A stretch of 64,000 bases of DNA, taken from positions 47,215-111,214 of the forward strand of contig NZ_JANYGH010000063.1 in the NCBI RefSeq assembly GCF_025362475.1. The letters are read 5' to 3'. How positions within the stretch are numbered: position 1 is the stretch's first letter; the number at the start of each line of letters is the position of its first letter. The notes beneath the pieces are model-generated. The model saw only the letters and a list, made by a program, of their open reading frames with translations, had not been told where the DNA came from and made no database searches. The stretch is from Mucilaginibacter sp. (GTDB lineage: Bacteria > Bacteroidota > Bacteroidia > Sphingobacteriales > Sphingobacteriaceae). Below, one piece after another: positions 17,837 to 26,950 of the stretch. The position numbers and the translations under genes are program-made.

Positions 17837-18206
17837 ATCTGTTATACCTGTACTTTACTCAGATGATGTAACGCGCAGCCTGGACTATTATACCGAAGTG
17901 CTGGGATTTGAAGAAAAATGGACCTGGGATGATCCACCTACATTTGGCGGAGTGTTAATTGGTGATACAACGATTTTCTTTTGTAAAGGCGATCAGGGAC
18001 ATCCCGGAACATGGCTTTGTTTGAACGTGGACAATGTGGACGAATATTACCAGGCCATCAAAGCCAAAGGCGCACTAATTTTAAGCGAACCGGACACCAA
18101 GCCCTGGTTCATGCGCGAAATGCTGGTGAAAGATCCTGATGGGCATATTCTGCGTATCGGTCATAATACGAACTGTGAATCGGCAGAGGATCAAACTGAT
18201 AATTAA
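17826..18206 (+). CDS. Second glyoxalase/VOC-superfamily protein
   Basis: A 126-residue VOC protein: IESVIPVLYSDDVTRSLDYY at the start and VKDPDGHILRIGHN near the end. The fosfomycin/bleomycin-type core is complete. ATG 17826 is chosen over an in-frame ATG at 17772, because the longer form adds residues unrelated to the fold that merely overlap the upstream gene. It overlaps the preceding VOC gene by 11 bases and is the last gene in the coupled unit. The substrate is unknown. Confidence 0.85.
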   Translation: MKIESVIPVLYSDDVTRSLDYYTEVLGFEEKWTWDDPPTFGGVLIGDTTIFFCKGDQGHPGTWLCLNVDNVDEYYQAIKAKGALILSEPDTKPWFMREMLVKDPDGHILRIGHNTNCESAEDQTDN

Positions 18207-18238
18207 TAGAAGGGATTATATTTATCGTGTAATAACCG

Positions 18239-18592
18239 TTATTGTTCAACAAAATGCCAGCAAACTCCGGCAATATCAATGATATTAACCTCCATGCCGT
18301 AGGGCTGCTGGATGATCTGCCCGATACGGATACCGTACTTTTGAGGTAGTGCTTTTTCAAGAACGCTTTTTCGGAATTCTTCAACATTGCTGACTTTCAC
18401 ACTGAGCATAAAATTTTGTGCAAATTCAACGTTATCAAATTTCTGAAGAACGAATCTGGATTCATCCCGCTGAAAGCCAATGTAACCATCCACTTCCCAG
18501 TTAATATGAAAGCCCAATTCCTGGAAAAATTCCCGTGAGCCTTCAAAGTTGCTGCCTGAAGGCACAAATGGTTCGAGTGATAAAAACTTCAT
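18239..18592 (-). CDS. Third glyoxalase/VOC-superfamily protein
   Basis: A 117-residue VOC-fold protein on the opposite strand, convergent with the previous two. It reads FLSLEPFVPSGSNFEGSREF at the start and EVNIIDIAGVCWHFVE at the end, as in the Bacteroidota bleomycin-resistance-like group. The usual DPDG turn is replaced by DIAG and one metal-ligand position looks changed, so a binding rather than catalytic role is possible. Intergenic space to 18206 is only 32 bases. Confidence 0.8.
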   Translation of the reverse strand: MKFLSLEPFVPSGSNFEGSREFFQELGFHINWEVDGYIGFQRDESRFVLQKFDNVEFAQNFMLSVKVSNVEEFRKSVLEKALPQKYGIRIGQIIQQPYGMEVNIIDIAGVCWHFVEQ

Positions 18593-18734
18593 TTACTGTT
18601 TTTTATCTAAAATACATATTATACTACAGAATACACAAATCTGATCAAAACCGTTTTTGGCTACAACAACAGTAGATATGGCTACATCTGCTGTTTTGCT
18701 ATGGCGCAACTTTGCAATATCAAAAAACAGAAAA

Positions 18735-19625
18735 ATGAAAATTATAGTAACAGGTTCGTTAGGGCACATCAGCAAGCCACTGACAATAGAATTAGTGCAA
18801 AAAGGACATGCGGTTACTGTTATCAGCAGCAATCCTGAAAAACAGAAAGATATCGAAGCATTGGGTGCTGCCGCAGCCATCGGCTCATTAGAAGACGTTA
18901 ATTTTCTTACAGACACTTTTACAGGCGCCGACGCCGTGTACACCATGGTACCGCCAGCTAATTACTTTGATCAAAAGCTTGATTTAATGGCATATTGTCA
19001 CAGAATCGGCAACAACTATGCCGGTGCTATCCAGGCTTCGGGCGTAAAGCGTATGGTTCACCTCAGTAGCGTTGGTGCTCATTTAGTTAAGGATTCAGGT
19101 ATCATTCTCGCTCATCATGATGTAGAGGTTACCCTAAATAAGCTTACTGATGTTGCCATCACGCACATGCGTCCCGTTGGTTTCTATTACAATTTGTACA
19201 GCTTTGTAGCTATGATGAAAAAGGACGGCGTTATTGCAGCAAATTATGGTGCAGATGATGAGCTAATATGGGTTTCGCCAATAGATATTGCTGCCGCGAT
19301 TGCTGAAGAACTTGAAACATCACCCTTGAGCAGAAAAGTACGGTATGTGGCAAGCGATGAACTTACCGGTAACGAAACAGCAAGTATCTTAGGCGAGGCT
19401 ATGGGTAAGCCTGGTTTAAAATGGATAATTATTGCCAATGAACAAATGCAAAGTGGTTTAGAAGCGGCCGGAATGCAGCCCGGCATTGCTGCCGGTTTAG
19501 TTGAAATGTATGCAAGCCAGCATAACGGTGTATTAACAGAGGATTATTACCGCAATAAGCCGGCAGTTATGGGTAAAGTAAAGCTCACAGATTTTGCAAA
19601 AGAATTTGCTGCCGCCTTTAAATAA
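18735..19625 (+). CDS. NmrA/NAD(P)H-binding Rossmann-fold protein
   Basis: A 296-residue atypical SDR of the NmrA type. The nucleotide-binding loop is KIIVTGSLGHISKPL at the N-terminus; GADAVYTMVPP and VKRMVHLSSVGAH follow at the expected spacing. No Tyr-x-x-x-Lys pair is evident, as is usual for NmrA proteins, which act as redox sensors or quinone/NAD(P)-binding oxidoreductases. ATG 18735 is favoured over TTG 18657, because it puts the Rossmann strand at residue 2. It is followed 18 bases later by an AraC regulator, a pairing often seen for NmrA genes. Confidence 0.85.
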   Translation: MKIIVTGSLGHISKPLTIELVQKGHAVTVISSNPEKQKDIEALGAAAAIGSLEDVNFLTDTFTGADAVYTMVPPANYFDQKLDLMAYCHRIGNNYAGAIQASGVKRMVHLSSVGAHLVKDSGIILAHHDVEVTLNKLTDVAITHMRPVGFYYNLYSFVAMMKKDGVIAANYGADDELIWVSPIDIAAAIAEELETSPLSRKVRYVASDELTGNETASILGEAMGKPGLKWIIIANEQMQSGLEAAGMQPGIAAGLVEMYASQHNGVLTEDYYRNKPAVMGKVKLTDFAKEFAAAFK

Positions 19626-19643
19626 AAACAAGTATATTGAAAT

Positions 19644-20561
19644 ATGGCAAATATCCAACCTCATCGGATTAAAACGATAAGTGAATTTCATCAGTTTAGG
19701 GAATTGCCTAAGCCGGAACATCCGTTAATCAGTGTAATAAATTTAGAATCGGTTAAGCAGGTGCCGGCTAATGAAACAAGTTTAGTTAAGGATTTTTATT
19801 CCATTGCCCTTAAACGGAATTTTAATGCCAAAATGAAATATGGCCAGCAGGAATATGATTTTGATGAAGGTATCATGTTCTTTATATCACCGGGCCAGGT
19901 TTTTAGAATTGAGGTGGAGAAGGATTCAACATTAAAACAATCGGGATGGATGTTATTGCTTCATCCCGATTTTTTGTGGAATACGTCTTTGGCCAAAACC
20001 ATAAAGCAATACGAATATTTCGACTACTCGGTAAATGAAGCCCTGTTTCTTTCAGAGAAAGAAGAAACAACAATTGCAGGCATTATGCAAAACATTCAGC
20101 AGGAATATCATTCAAACATTGATAAATTTAGCCAGGACATCATTATCGCTCAATTGGAATTGTTATTCAATTATGCCGACCGGTTTTATCATCGCCAGTT
20201 TATAACAAGGAAAATCACCAATCATAATATCCTGAATCGTTTGGAAGATATTCTTAACGAATATTTTAACAGCGATTCCTTAATAAAAAAAGGATTGCCC
20301 ACCGTTCAATATATTGCCGATTCATTAAATGTATCGCCCGGTTATTTAAGTGGATTGCTTAAAACATTAACAGGCCAGAGTACCCAACAACACATACACG
20401 ATAAACTGATAGAAAAAGCAAAGGAAAAACTATCTATTACAGATTTATCAGTAAGTGAAATTGCATACGAATTAGGTTTTGAACATCCGCAGTCGTTCAG
20501 TAAGTTATTCAAGACAAAAACCAACCTTTCGCCTTTGGAATTCAGGAACACTTTTAACTAG
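19644..20561 (+). CDS. AraC-family transcriptional regulator
   Basis: 305 residues: an N-terminal cupin-like effector domain (~25-160, with EYDFDEGIMFFISPGQVF) and a C-terminal double helix-turn-helix (~205-305), whose second helix is SVSEIAYELGFEHPQSFSKLFK. Intact and in frame. It sits 18 bases behind the NmrA-like gene and is probably co-transcribed, so it may control that gene. It is convergent with the FtsX permease gene; a short hairpin (GTTAAT-5-ATTAAC, 20565-20581) lies between the two stops. Confidence 0.92.
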   Translation: MANIQPHRIKTISEFHQFRELPKPEHPLISVINLESVKQVPANETSLVKDFYSIALKRNFNAKMKYGQQEYDFDEGIMFFISPGQVFRIEVEKDSTLKQSGWMLLLHPDFLWNTSLAKTIKQYEYFDYSVNEALFLSEKEETTIAGIMQNIQQEYHSNIDKFSQDIIIAQLELLFNYADRFYHRQFITRKITNHNILNRLEDILNEYFNSDSLIKKGLPTVQYIADSLNVSPGYLSGLLKTLTGQSTQQHIHDKLIEKAKEKLSITDLSVSEIAYELGFEHPQSFSKLFKTKTNLSPLEFRNTFN

Positions 20562-20597
20562 CCTGTTAATATGGTATTAACTTGTCTTCCCGCAACT

Positions 20598-23012
20598 TTA
20601 CTCGCTCCTCAAACTTTTTACCGGGTTTTCCAATGCAGCCCTGATACTTTGATAGCTTACAGTGAGTAAAGTGATTGCCATGGCGCCGGCGCCGGTTACA
20701 GCAAATATCCACCAGGATATTTCGGATCGATAGTGGTAATGCTGCAGCCATTGGTGCATAAAATAATAAGCGACAGGGGAGGCGATAAGGTAAGCTATCA
20801 TCACTAACAGCACAAAATCTTTTGAAAGCAGCCCCCAAAGATTAAACACTGACGCGCCCAATACCTTGCGTACACCAATTTCCTTGACGCGTTGTTCGGC
20901 TACAAATGATGCCAGGCCAAAAAGACCAAGGCACGAAATTAAAATGGCGAGACCAGCAAAAACAGTAGCAAGACGGCCAATGTGTTCTTCAGCTGCGAAC
21001 TTGGCCGCATATTCCTCATCGGCAAATTGATATTCAAATGGCGCCGACGGGATGATCTTTTTGAAAACAGCTTCTATTTTGGGCAAGGCCTTGTTAACGC
21101 TTATTTTGGGGTTGATTTTGATATTGATCAATGATGTAGGTACATGGCCTTTAATCATAAATATTGTTGGATACATGGGCTCATAAGGCGATTCCATGAT
21201 CATATCTTTAACCACACCTAAGATCTTGTAATGCTTTAGTGGCTGGTCCTGGAATTTCCAGCTTACATTTTCGCTGACCGGGTTTGTCAATCCCATGTAT
21301 TTGGCAGCGGATTCATTAATGACGATGCCCGATGAATCACTGGTAAAGGCCCTTGAAAAATCACGCCCCTTCACAAATTGCCAGCCGACTGTTTTGCCAT
21401 ATTCAAAACTTACAGGTAAGGTGCCAAACTGATCATCCAAATTGGGATCTTTGCCTTTCCATTTAAACCCTCCATTACCGGATGCAATTTCAGTAACCCT
21501 GCCAAATGATTCAGACATTTCGGCTACGGCGCCTGTATTCTTAAGTTCTGATCGTAACAGGTCATATTTACCATCAAAATCACTGGATTTTTTTTGGATC
21601 ATGACCAAGCCATCGCGTGTATAACCCACAGGGCGATTTTTGGCAATCTGGATTTGCCGGTAAATGATAATGGTGCAGATGATTAAAGCCACCGAGACTG
21701 TAAATTGCGCAACTACGAGCACCTTGCGGGGAATGGACGCAAACCGTCCAACGCGGAATGTTCCCTTCAATACCTTGACTGGGTTAAAAGATGACAGGTA
21801 AAGTGCGGGGTAACTTCCTGATATGATACTGGTCAGCAAAACAAATGCAATGCCTGCTACCCAAAAATAGGCATTCTGCCATGGTATGATCACCTGTTTG
21901 GCCGATAGATCATTGAACCAGGGCAAGGCCAAACTGACCAGAACCAACGACACCAGGAAAGATAATACCACAACCAGAAAAGATTCACTATAGAACTGGC
22001 CTATCAGTTGTTTCCGCATAGAGCCGACGGCCTTTCTGACACCTATTTCCTTGGCGCGCTTTTCAGATCGCGCTGTACTTAAGTTCATGAAATTGATACA
22101 GGCCAATAGCAATACAAATACGCCGATGACGCCGATCAGCCACAATAACTGAAGCGGTCCGGTATCTGGAACGCCGCGTTTATAACTATGCAGGTGCCAG
22201 TTCCGCATGGGCTGCAGGAAAACCTGCGGATCTAATTTAGCCTGTTCTTTCAGATCAGCGAGGTTTTTTAGCTCGGCATCTTTAATATTCCTGGAAACTT
22301 TTTCAAAATCAGTATTTGGATTAATCTCCACATAAATTTTTAGGAAATGGTTCTGCCAGTCGTTCAAGGCCCGTTCTTTTATCCATGGGTTATCAGCGAT
22401 CCACAACTCGGCAGGGGACAGGAATTTAAGATCCTTAAACTGGGTATTTAATGGCAGATCTTCGTAAACACCTGTAACCTTAACATCCAATTTGTTATTG
22501 ATCTTCATCATTTGGTTCACCGGGTTCGCATCGCCAAAGAAAGCTTTGGCAGTTGATTGGGAAAGCATGATCGAATGCGGATCTTTTAAGCCTGTCCGGG
22601 AGCCATAGATCATTTTCAGGGTCAGCATTTCCGGCGCGTCGGGGTCCATGAACAAACCTTTTCTCGAAAGTTTCTTATCACCTGTCGCCAGGATATCGTC
22701 AACATCCCAGGAAGCCATTACAATGTGTTTGAAATTATCTTTATAGTTGGTTTTAAGCTCGGTTACCATCGGGAACTGAAGCGAAGAGTTCATAGCAGGA
22801 TCCCCGGTACGCGGATCAATGAGTCGCGTCCTGACCTGGGCAATGCGATCATAATGTTGATGATAGGTATCGAAAGACAATTCATCCCATATCCATAAGC
22901 CGATGAGCACGGCCACGGCCATACCTACGGCAAGGCCGCCTATATTGATCAGGGAAGAAACCTTATTCCTGACCAGGTTTCTCCAGGCTACTTTTAGATA
23001 GTTTTTTATCAT
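20598..23012 (-). CDS. MacB/FtsX-type ABC transporter permease
   Basis: An 804-residue inner-membrane protein of the large Bacteroidota ABC permease group (antimicrobial-peptide or lipoprotein-export type). The first membrane helix is in ISSLINIGGLAVGMAVAVLIGL-like sequence (~20-45); a periplasmic MacB-like domain follows to ~280; an FtsX helix bundle with CINFMNLSTARSEKRAKEIG occurs at ~300-430; a second periplasmic domain and a second FtsX bundle (FGLASFVAEQRVKEIGVRKV) end the protein. No ATP-binding subunit is adjacent, so the ATPase must be elsewhere. Divergent from the DJ-1 gene at 23413 across a 400-base region with three ACTATACAG repeats. Confidence 0.9.
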   Translation of the reverse strand: MIKNYLKVAWRNLVRNKVSSLINIGGLAVGMAVAVLIGLWIWDELSFDTYHQHYDRIAQVRTRLIDPRTGDPAMNSSLQFPMVTELKTNYKDNFKHIVMASWDVDDILATGDKKLSRKGLFMDPDAPEMLTLKMIYGSRTGLKDPHSIMLSQSTAKAFFGDANPVNQMMKINNKLDVKVTGVYEDLPLNTQFKDLKFLSPAELWIADNPWIKERALNDWQNHFLKIYVEINPNTDFEKVSRNIKDAELKNLADLKEQAKLDPQVFLQPMRNWHLHSYKRGVPDTGPLQLLWLIGVIGVFVLLLACINFMNLSTARSEKRAKEIGVRKAVGSMRKQLIGQFYSESFLVVVLSFLVSLVLVSLALPWFNDLSAKQVIIPWQNAYFWVAGIAFVLLTSIISGSYPALYLSSFNPVKVLKGTFRVGRFASIPRKVLVVAQFTVSVALIICTIIIYRQIQIAKNRPVGYTRDGLVMIQKKSSDFDGKYDLLRSELKNTGAVAEMSESFGRVTEIASGNGGFKWKGKDPNLDDQFGTLPVSFEYGKTVGWQFVKGRDFSRAFTSDSSGIVINESAAKYMGLTNPVSENVSWKFQDQPLKHYKILGVVKDMIMESPYEPMYPTIFMIKGHVPTSLINIKINPKISVNKALPKIEAVFKKIIPSAPFEYQFADEEYAAKFAAEEHIGRLATVFAGLAILISCLGLFGLASFVAEQRVKEIGVRKVLGASVFNLWGLLSKDFVLLVMIAYLIASPVAYYFMHQWLQHYHYRSEISWWIFAVTGAGAMAITLLTVSYQSIRAALENPVKSLRSE

Positions 23013-23412
23013 GACGTTATGGTTTAAACGAGACTGAAAAGGAAGTATTTAAATATGTTATTTTAAATATGGTGCCAATTGGTTAAGTTATTGATTATTA
23101 GTTATTTGTTTTGTTTGTTGATCTGGGGATGTATCGAAAGCGAACATCTGTTGTTCGCTTTTATAACAGGCTGATCCAATAAACTATACAGTGACCAGTC
23201 TGGAAATAGCTATACCGATTTGTGAGTAAATCCTGTAAATACTATACAGTGGATTCTGTTAGTCCTAAAATGAACTATACAGGTCTGAATAAACCTGCAC
23301 TTACATCTAAAAGCCTCACTTATTTTCCTGTCCGTATCTGACATCTGCTTGTCTTAATTTTCGTCGTCATTCGCTACACCTTTGTGATGTAATTATTAAT
23401 CAATTAATCACA
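23013..23412. promoter_or_regulatory. Divergent promoter region with three ACTATACAG repeats
   Basis: A 400-base gap between the permease gene (minus) and the DJ-1 gene (plus). ACTATACAG occurs three times in direct orientation at 23183-23191, 23241-23249 and 23274-23282; the first two extend to ACTATACAGTG. The middle copy also forms CTGTA-N7-TACAG (23233-23249). The pattern suggests binding sites for a one-component regulator, perhaps the GlxA-type protein at 25989. No small gene is apparent. Confidence 0.5.
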
Positions 23413-24585
23413 ATGAAAAAAATTAAGAAAGTATTTATCATTTCCCTATCAACGGTTGTTGTTGCGGGTGTTGTTCTCGTTTTACTTTTTCAGCCTATCA
23501 TAGCTTTCGGGCAGTTTCCTCCTTATGTAGGTAACAACAAGTTTGACTGGAAAAAACCATCATACGATGCAACTAAGAAAACAGTATTCATCATCGCTGA
23601 TAACAAGGTGACAGAAATGTTTGATATGCTGGCACCTTTTTACCTGTTTAACGCAACCGGTAAATTAAATGTATACATTGTTGCCAAGGAAAGAGCTCCC
23701 GTGCTCATCAAAAGAAACCTTTTTATACTCCCGCAGCTGACTTTCAAAGAAGCAGATTCCCTTAAATTAGTTGCTGATGTGATTGTTATCCCGGCTTTAT
23801 CTATACGTGATGAAAAACAAGACCCCACAATCATTTCGTTTATAAAAAGTCACTTCACACCCGTTACGAAGATCCTCGCTGTATGTGACGGCGCTTCAAC
23901 GGCAGCCGCTACCGGGCTTTTTGACGGTAAGCCTATTACCTGCCATGCCTCTGATTTTAACATGCTGAAATCACATTTCAGCAAACCGCAATGGATAAAG
24001 CAGGTGAATGTTGCGCATAGTGGCAACCTGTACAGCACTGCCGGAGTATCTAACGCGGTGGAAGGCAGCCTAACGGTAATTAATGACCTGTTCGGCAGTA
24101 AAATGATGCAGGTTGTAGCTGCGGACATTCACTATCCTCACCCGGAGATATTGACCGCTCATCAGAGTGATGCCATTAAGTTTGGCAATGTGCTCACCAT
24201 CGCCCATAAAGTTATTTTGAAACAGAACCGCAACCTGGGATTGCTTTTACAGGATGGCATGAATGAATTTGAGTTGGTAAGTATTCTTGATACCTATGGC
24301 CGCACGTTTCCCAAATCCTTCAAATGTTTTACACTCACCGATACCACTCTCCAAACCAGGTATGGATTAACACTGGTGCATACCGGCGGCAACGATTCAA
24401 AGAAGGTAGATGAGATGCATGTATTGATGCCCGGCAACAATGCTTCGATTACGGCACTTTACAAAGATATTATCAGGTATGACATGAAAAAACAGTACCC
24501 GATAAATGTATGCCTTGCACGGATCGGTGACCTATATGGCGACAAATTCAAAGCAGTTGTGAAACTGATGCTTGACTATAATTAA
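23413..24585 (+). CDS. Membrane-anchored or exported double DJ-1/PfpI-domain protein
   Basis: 390 residues. The N-terminus has a basic start and a membrane helix (~8-30), so the rest faces the periplasm. Two DJ-1/PfpI (class I amidotransferase-like) domains follow: the first (~55-245) is well conserved, with ILAVCDGASTAAATGLFDGK at the nucleophile elbow (Cys in VCDG); the second (~275-385, NLGLLLQDGMNEFELVSIL) is degenerate and shows no nucleophile Cys. The domain type is that of GlxA-like AraC regulators, but no helix-turn-helix is present. A GlxA regulator lies 1.4 kb downstream. Function unknown; stress or small-metabolite sensing is inference. Confidence 0.8.
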   Translation: MKKIKKVFIISLSTVVVAGVVLVLLFQPIIAFGQFPPYVGNNKFDWKKPSYDATKKTVFIIADNKVTEMFDMLAPFYLFNATGKLNVYIVAKERAPVLIKRNLFILPQLTFKEADSLKLVADVIVIPALSIRDEKQDPTIISFIKSHFTPVTKILAVCDGASTAAATGLFDGKPITCHASDFNMLKSHFSKPQWIKQVNVAHSGNLYSTAGVSNAVEGSLTVINDLFGSKMMQVVAADIHYPHPEILTAHQSDAIKFGNVLTIAHKVILKQNRNLGLLLQDGMNEFELVSILDTYGRTFPKSFKCFTLTDTTLQTRYGLTLVHTGGNDSKKVDEMHVLMPGNNASITALYKDIIRYDMKKQYPINVCLARIGDLYGDKFKAVVKLMLDYN

Positions 24586-24619
24586 ACAAACAAAGGCTTA
24601 TCAATAAATAAAAACAATC

Positions 24620-24967
24620 ATGAAAAAGATATTCATAATAGCACTTATACTGGGGTCGCTGCATTCATTTGCACAAACAGATTCGATAAAGGTTGAACAG
24701 TTTTGCCAGGTTATAGCCAAACCGCGACTATTGAGCAATAAAGTAACTATCGATATTGATTTTGGCGATGAAAAAAATTTTTGGAGCGATACCAGGTTGA
24801 GGACCTGGGAAGGAAAAATCAAACAGTTCAACACCATTATAGATGCCATGAATTTTATGGGCAGGGAAGGATGGTCCTTTATCAATGCCTACCCCGTTCG
24901 GTATGGCGATAGTGAGATATTTCATTTCGCTTTCAGAAAATTATTCTACAGACGTGATATCCCTTAA
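24620..24967 (+). CDS. Small secreted protein of unknown function, 115 aa
   Basis: A signal peptide (KKIFIIALILGSLHSFAQ) is followed by a mature region of about 95 residues: KVTIDIDFGDEKNFWSDTR and then FINAYPVRYGDSEIFHFAFRK. Hydrophobic residues alternate as in beta strands. I do not recognise the family. It lies 34 bases after the DJ-1 gene and 70 bases before the DUF2147-like gene, on the same strand, so it is probably in the same transcript. Confidence 0.7.
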   Translation: MKKIFIIALILGSLHSFAQTDSIKVEQFCQVIAKPRLLSNKVTIDIDFGDEKNFWSDTRLRTWEGKIKQFNTIIDAMNFMGREGWSFINAYPVRYGDSEIFHFAFRKLFYRRDIP

Positions 24968-25039
24968 CCGGTATGCAGTAAAACGCTGTAATTACAAAAT
25001 ATGCAATCAACAATCAATTATATTAAAACACAAAAGACA

Positions 25040-25471
25040 ATGAAAAATTTAATAACAGGTATTCTTTCTTCACTTATTTTAATTTCTGTTTCCTTACCCG
25101 GATTTGCGCAAACAAACCAAAAGGTGGCAGATCAGATTACAGGCTTATACTGGTCGCCTGAAAAAGATGCTAAAATTGAAATTTATAAGAAAGGTGAGCA
25201 ATATTTCGGGAAATCCATTTGGGTAGCCCAGCCCCGGAAAGACAGTAAGAATCCAAACGAAGCTTTAAAAACGAGAAACGTGTTAGGAATAGAATTGCTG
25301 ACCGGCTTCTCCTTCAAAGACGGGGCTTATACTTCAGGAAGGATTTATGATCCTGAAAGCGGTAAGACTTACGACTGCAAAATGAGCTTAAACGGAGATA
25401 TGCTGAAAGTACGCGGATACGTTGGTATCTCCCTGTTTGGACGCACGGAATTTTTTCAACGCATTAAATAA
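25040..25471 (+). CDS. DUF2147-like secreted protein
   Basis: 143 residues with a signal peptide ending in GFAQ. The mature part has the DUF2147 pattern: ADQITGLYWSPEKDAKIEIY at the start, a middle strand with YFGKSIWV, the segment GRIYDPESGKTYDCKMSL, and an end reading VRGYVGISLFGRTEFFQR. Members are exported, fatty-acid-binding-like beta proteins of unknown role. ATG 25040 is favoured over ATG 25001, because it places the signal peptide at the N-terminus. Confidence 0.85.
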   Translation: MKNLITGILSSLILISVSLPGFAQTNQKVADQITGLYWSPEKDAKIEIYKKGEQYFGKSIWVAQPRKDSKNPNEALKTRNVLGIELLTGFSFKDGAYTSGRIYDPESGKTYDCKMSLNGDMLKVRGYVGISLFGRTEFFQRIK

Positions 25472-25487
25472 TTAAAAACATCAAGTC

Positions 25488-25886
25488 ATGATCGCATTAA
25501 TCATTGGCATTTCTTTGGGCCTTGTAGTTATTTTAACTATTAACATTTTGAAACATTTGGATAAAGAACTCATCTATGGACTCATCCTGTCAGGAATCGG
25601 CTTCCTTTATGTTGGGTTTACCTGGAGTACTGTAGCTTCGCTGATCATTACTGCTGTGCAGGCCATCCTGTTTCTTTTTATTGCCTATTATGGAGTAAAA
25701 AAAAGCTTGACCATTTTAGCAGCAGGTTATTTCCTGCACGGCATCTGGGACCTCGTTTTTGGTATGTTCCCTTACTCCAGTTTAATTCCACCTCACTATG
25801 ATCTGTTTTGCTTATCCATTGATTTTACAATTGGTTTTTATTTGATTGTTTTAAGATATCGAAATGCAAAATCAGTTCCTTTGTAA
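25488..25886 (+). CDS. Four-helix integral membrane protein, unknown function
   Basis: 132 residues, almost wholly hydrophobic, with about four membrane segments (~3-20, ~28-48, ~52-70, ~105-124). The segment YFLHGIWDLVFGMFPYSS sits before the last helix and carries a His and an Asp in a membrane-border position. Similar short proteins occur near stress genes in Bacteroidota (possibly DUF6010-like, not certain). It starts 16 bases after the DUF2147-like gene, in the same operon. Confidence 0.65.
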   Translation: MIALIIGISLGLVVILTINILKHLDKELIYGLILSGIGFLYVGFTWSTVASLIITAVQAILFLFIAYYGVKKSLTILAAGYFLHGIWDLVFGMFPYSSLIPPHYDLFCLSIDFTIGFYLIVLRYRNAKSVPL

Positions 25887-25988
25887 TAAAATAATTTCTA
25901 TAAAGCTATCTGTCTGTATCCGACAGGTAAATGGCCTTATCGGCAACCCACTTATGTATTACCTTTATGAAAATTGCTTTTAAAAATC

Positions 25989-26903
25989 ATGAGAAAAATT
26001 GCTTTTATTATTCCCCCAACTGTTGAACTGCTGGACCTGGCCGGGCCCGTGCAGGTTTTTACCGAAGCTAAATTTTATGGTTTTGAGATAGAAATGGAAT
26101 TTTATACCTACCAGGACAATCCTGTATCAACTTCTGGCCTGGGATTTGGAAAGCTGAGGCATTTTACTGAAGCTTTATTACAGGAGGGGGATTTTGTTTT
26201 TGTACCCGGTATGGATTTTGAATATGTTAATAGCATTGCGTTTGGGGCAGAACGGGCATTTTTCAAATGGTTAAAAGAGTGCTCAGACATGCATGTAACT
26301 GTTTGTTCTATTTGCAACGGCGCTTTTGCTTTGGGCAAAGCTGGTTTATTAAAGGATACCGAATGTACCACGCATTGGAGGAGGGTAAAGGAATTACAAT
26401 TACAATTTCCACAGGCAAAAGTTGTAAATGATATTTTGTATATAAAAAGCAATAACGTATACACCAGTGCCGGAATAAGTGCCGGCATTGACCTGGCCTT
26501 AGCTATTCTTGAAGATTTTAAAGGCCCGCTTTTTACTCATAAAGTAGCAAGGGGATTGGTGGTTTATCACCGCAGAAGTGGCAAGCATAAACAACAAAGC
26601 ATTTACCTGGATTACCGCAACCATATCAACCCGCTGGTGCATGAGGTACAGGATTATTTGATTGATCATCTATCCGCAGAAAATAACATAGAAACACTTG
26701 CATCGCTGGTTAATATGAGCCCAAGAAACCTGAGCAGGGTTTTTAAAGAAAAAACAGGGTCTACTATATTGGAATACCATACGCTTTTGCGAAAAGAATA
26801 TGCTAACACCATGCTTAACAATCCCGAATATACCATTGAATATATCGCTGCCAAATGTGGATTTAAAACAGCCAGGCAGTTACAGAGGATCTTAAAAAAT
26901 TGA
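25989..26903 (+). CDS. GlxA-type AraC-family transcriptional regulator with DJ-1/PfpI domain
   Basis: 304 residues: an N-terminal DJ-1/PfpI domain (~1-170; IAFIIPPTVELLDLAGPVQVF at the start, CSICNGAFALGKAGLLKDTE at the elbow, where Cys is retained) and a C-terminal AraC double helix-turn-helix (~205-304; IETLASLVNMSPRNLSRVFKE). ATG 25989 is chosen over TTG 25974. In the family such proteins sense a metabolite through the DJ-1 part and usually activate nearby genes. Its position behind the DJ-1 operon makes that operon a likely target. Confidence 0.9.
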   Translation: MRKIAFIIPPTVELLDLAGPVQVFTEAKFYGFEIEMEFYTYQDNPVSTSGLGFGKLRHFTEALLQEGDFVFVPGMDFEYVNSIAFGAERAFFKWLKECSDMHVTVCSICNGAFALGKAGLLKDTECTTHWRRVKELQLQFPQAKVVNDILYIKSNNVYTSAGISAGIDLALAILEDFKGPLFTHKVARGLVVYHRRSGKHKQQSIYLDYRNHINPLVHEVQDYLIDHLSAENNIETLASLVNMSPRNLSRVFKEKTGSTILEYHTLLRKEYANTMLNNPEYTIEYIAAKCGFKTARQLQRILKN

Positions 26904-26950
26904 GCGTCGGTATATAACTGGCAGGTGCCAATTATGTTAAATCTAATATA

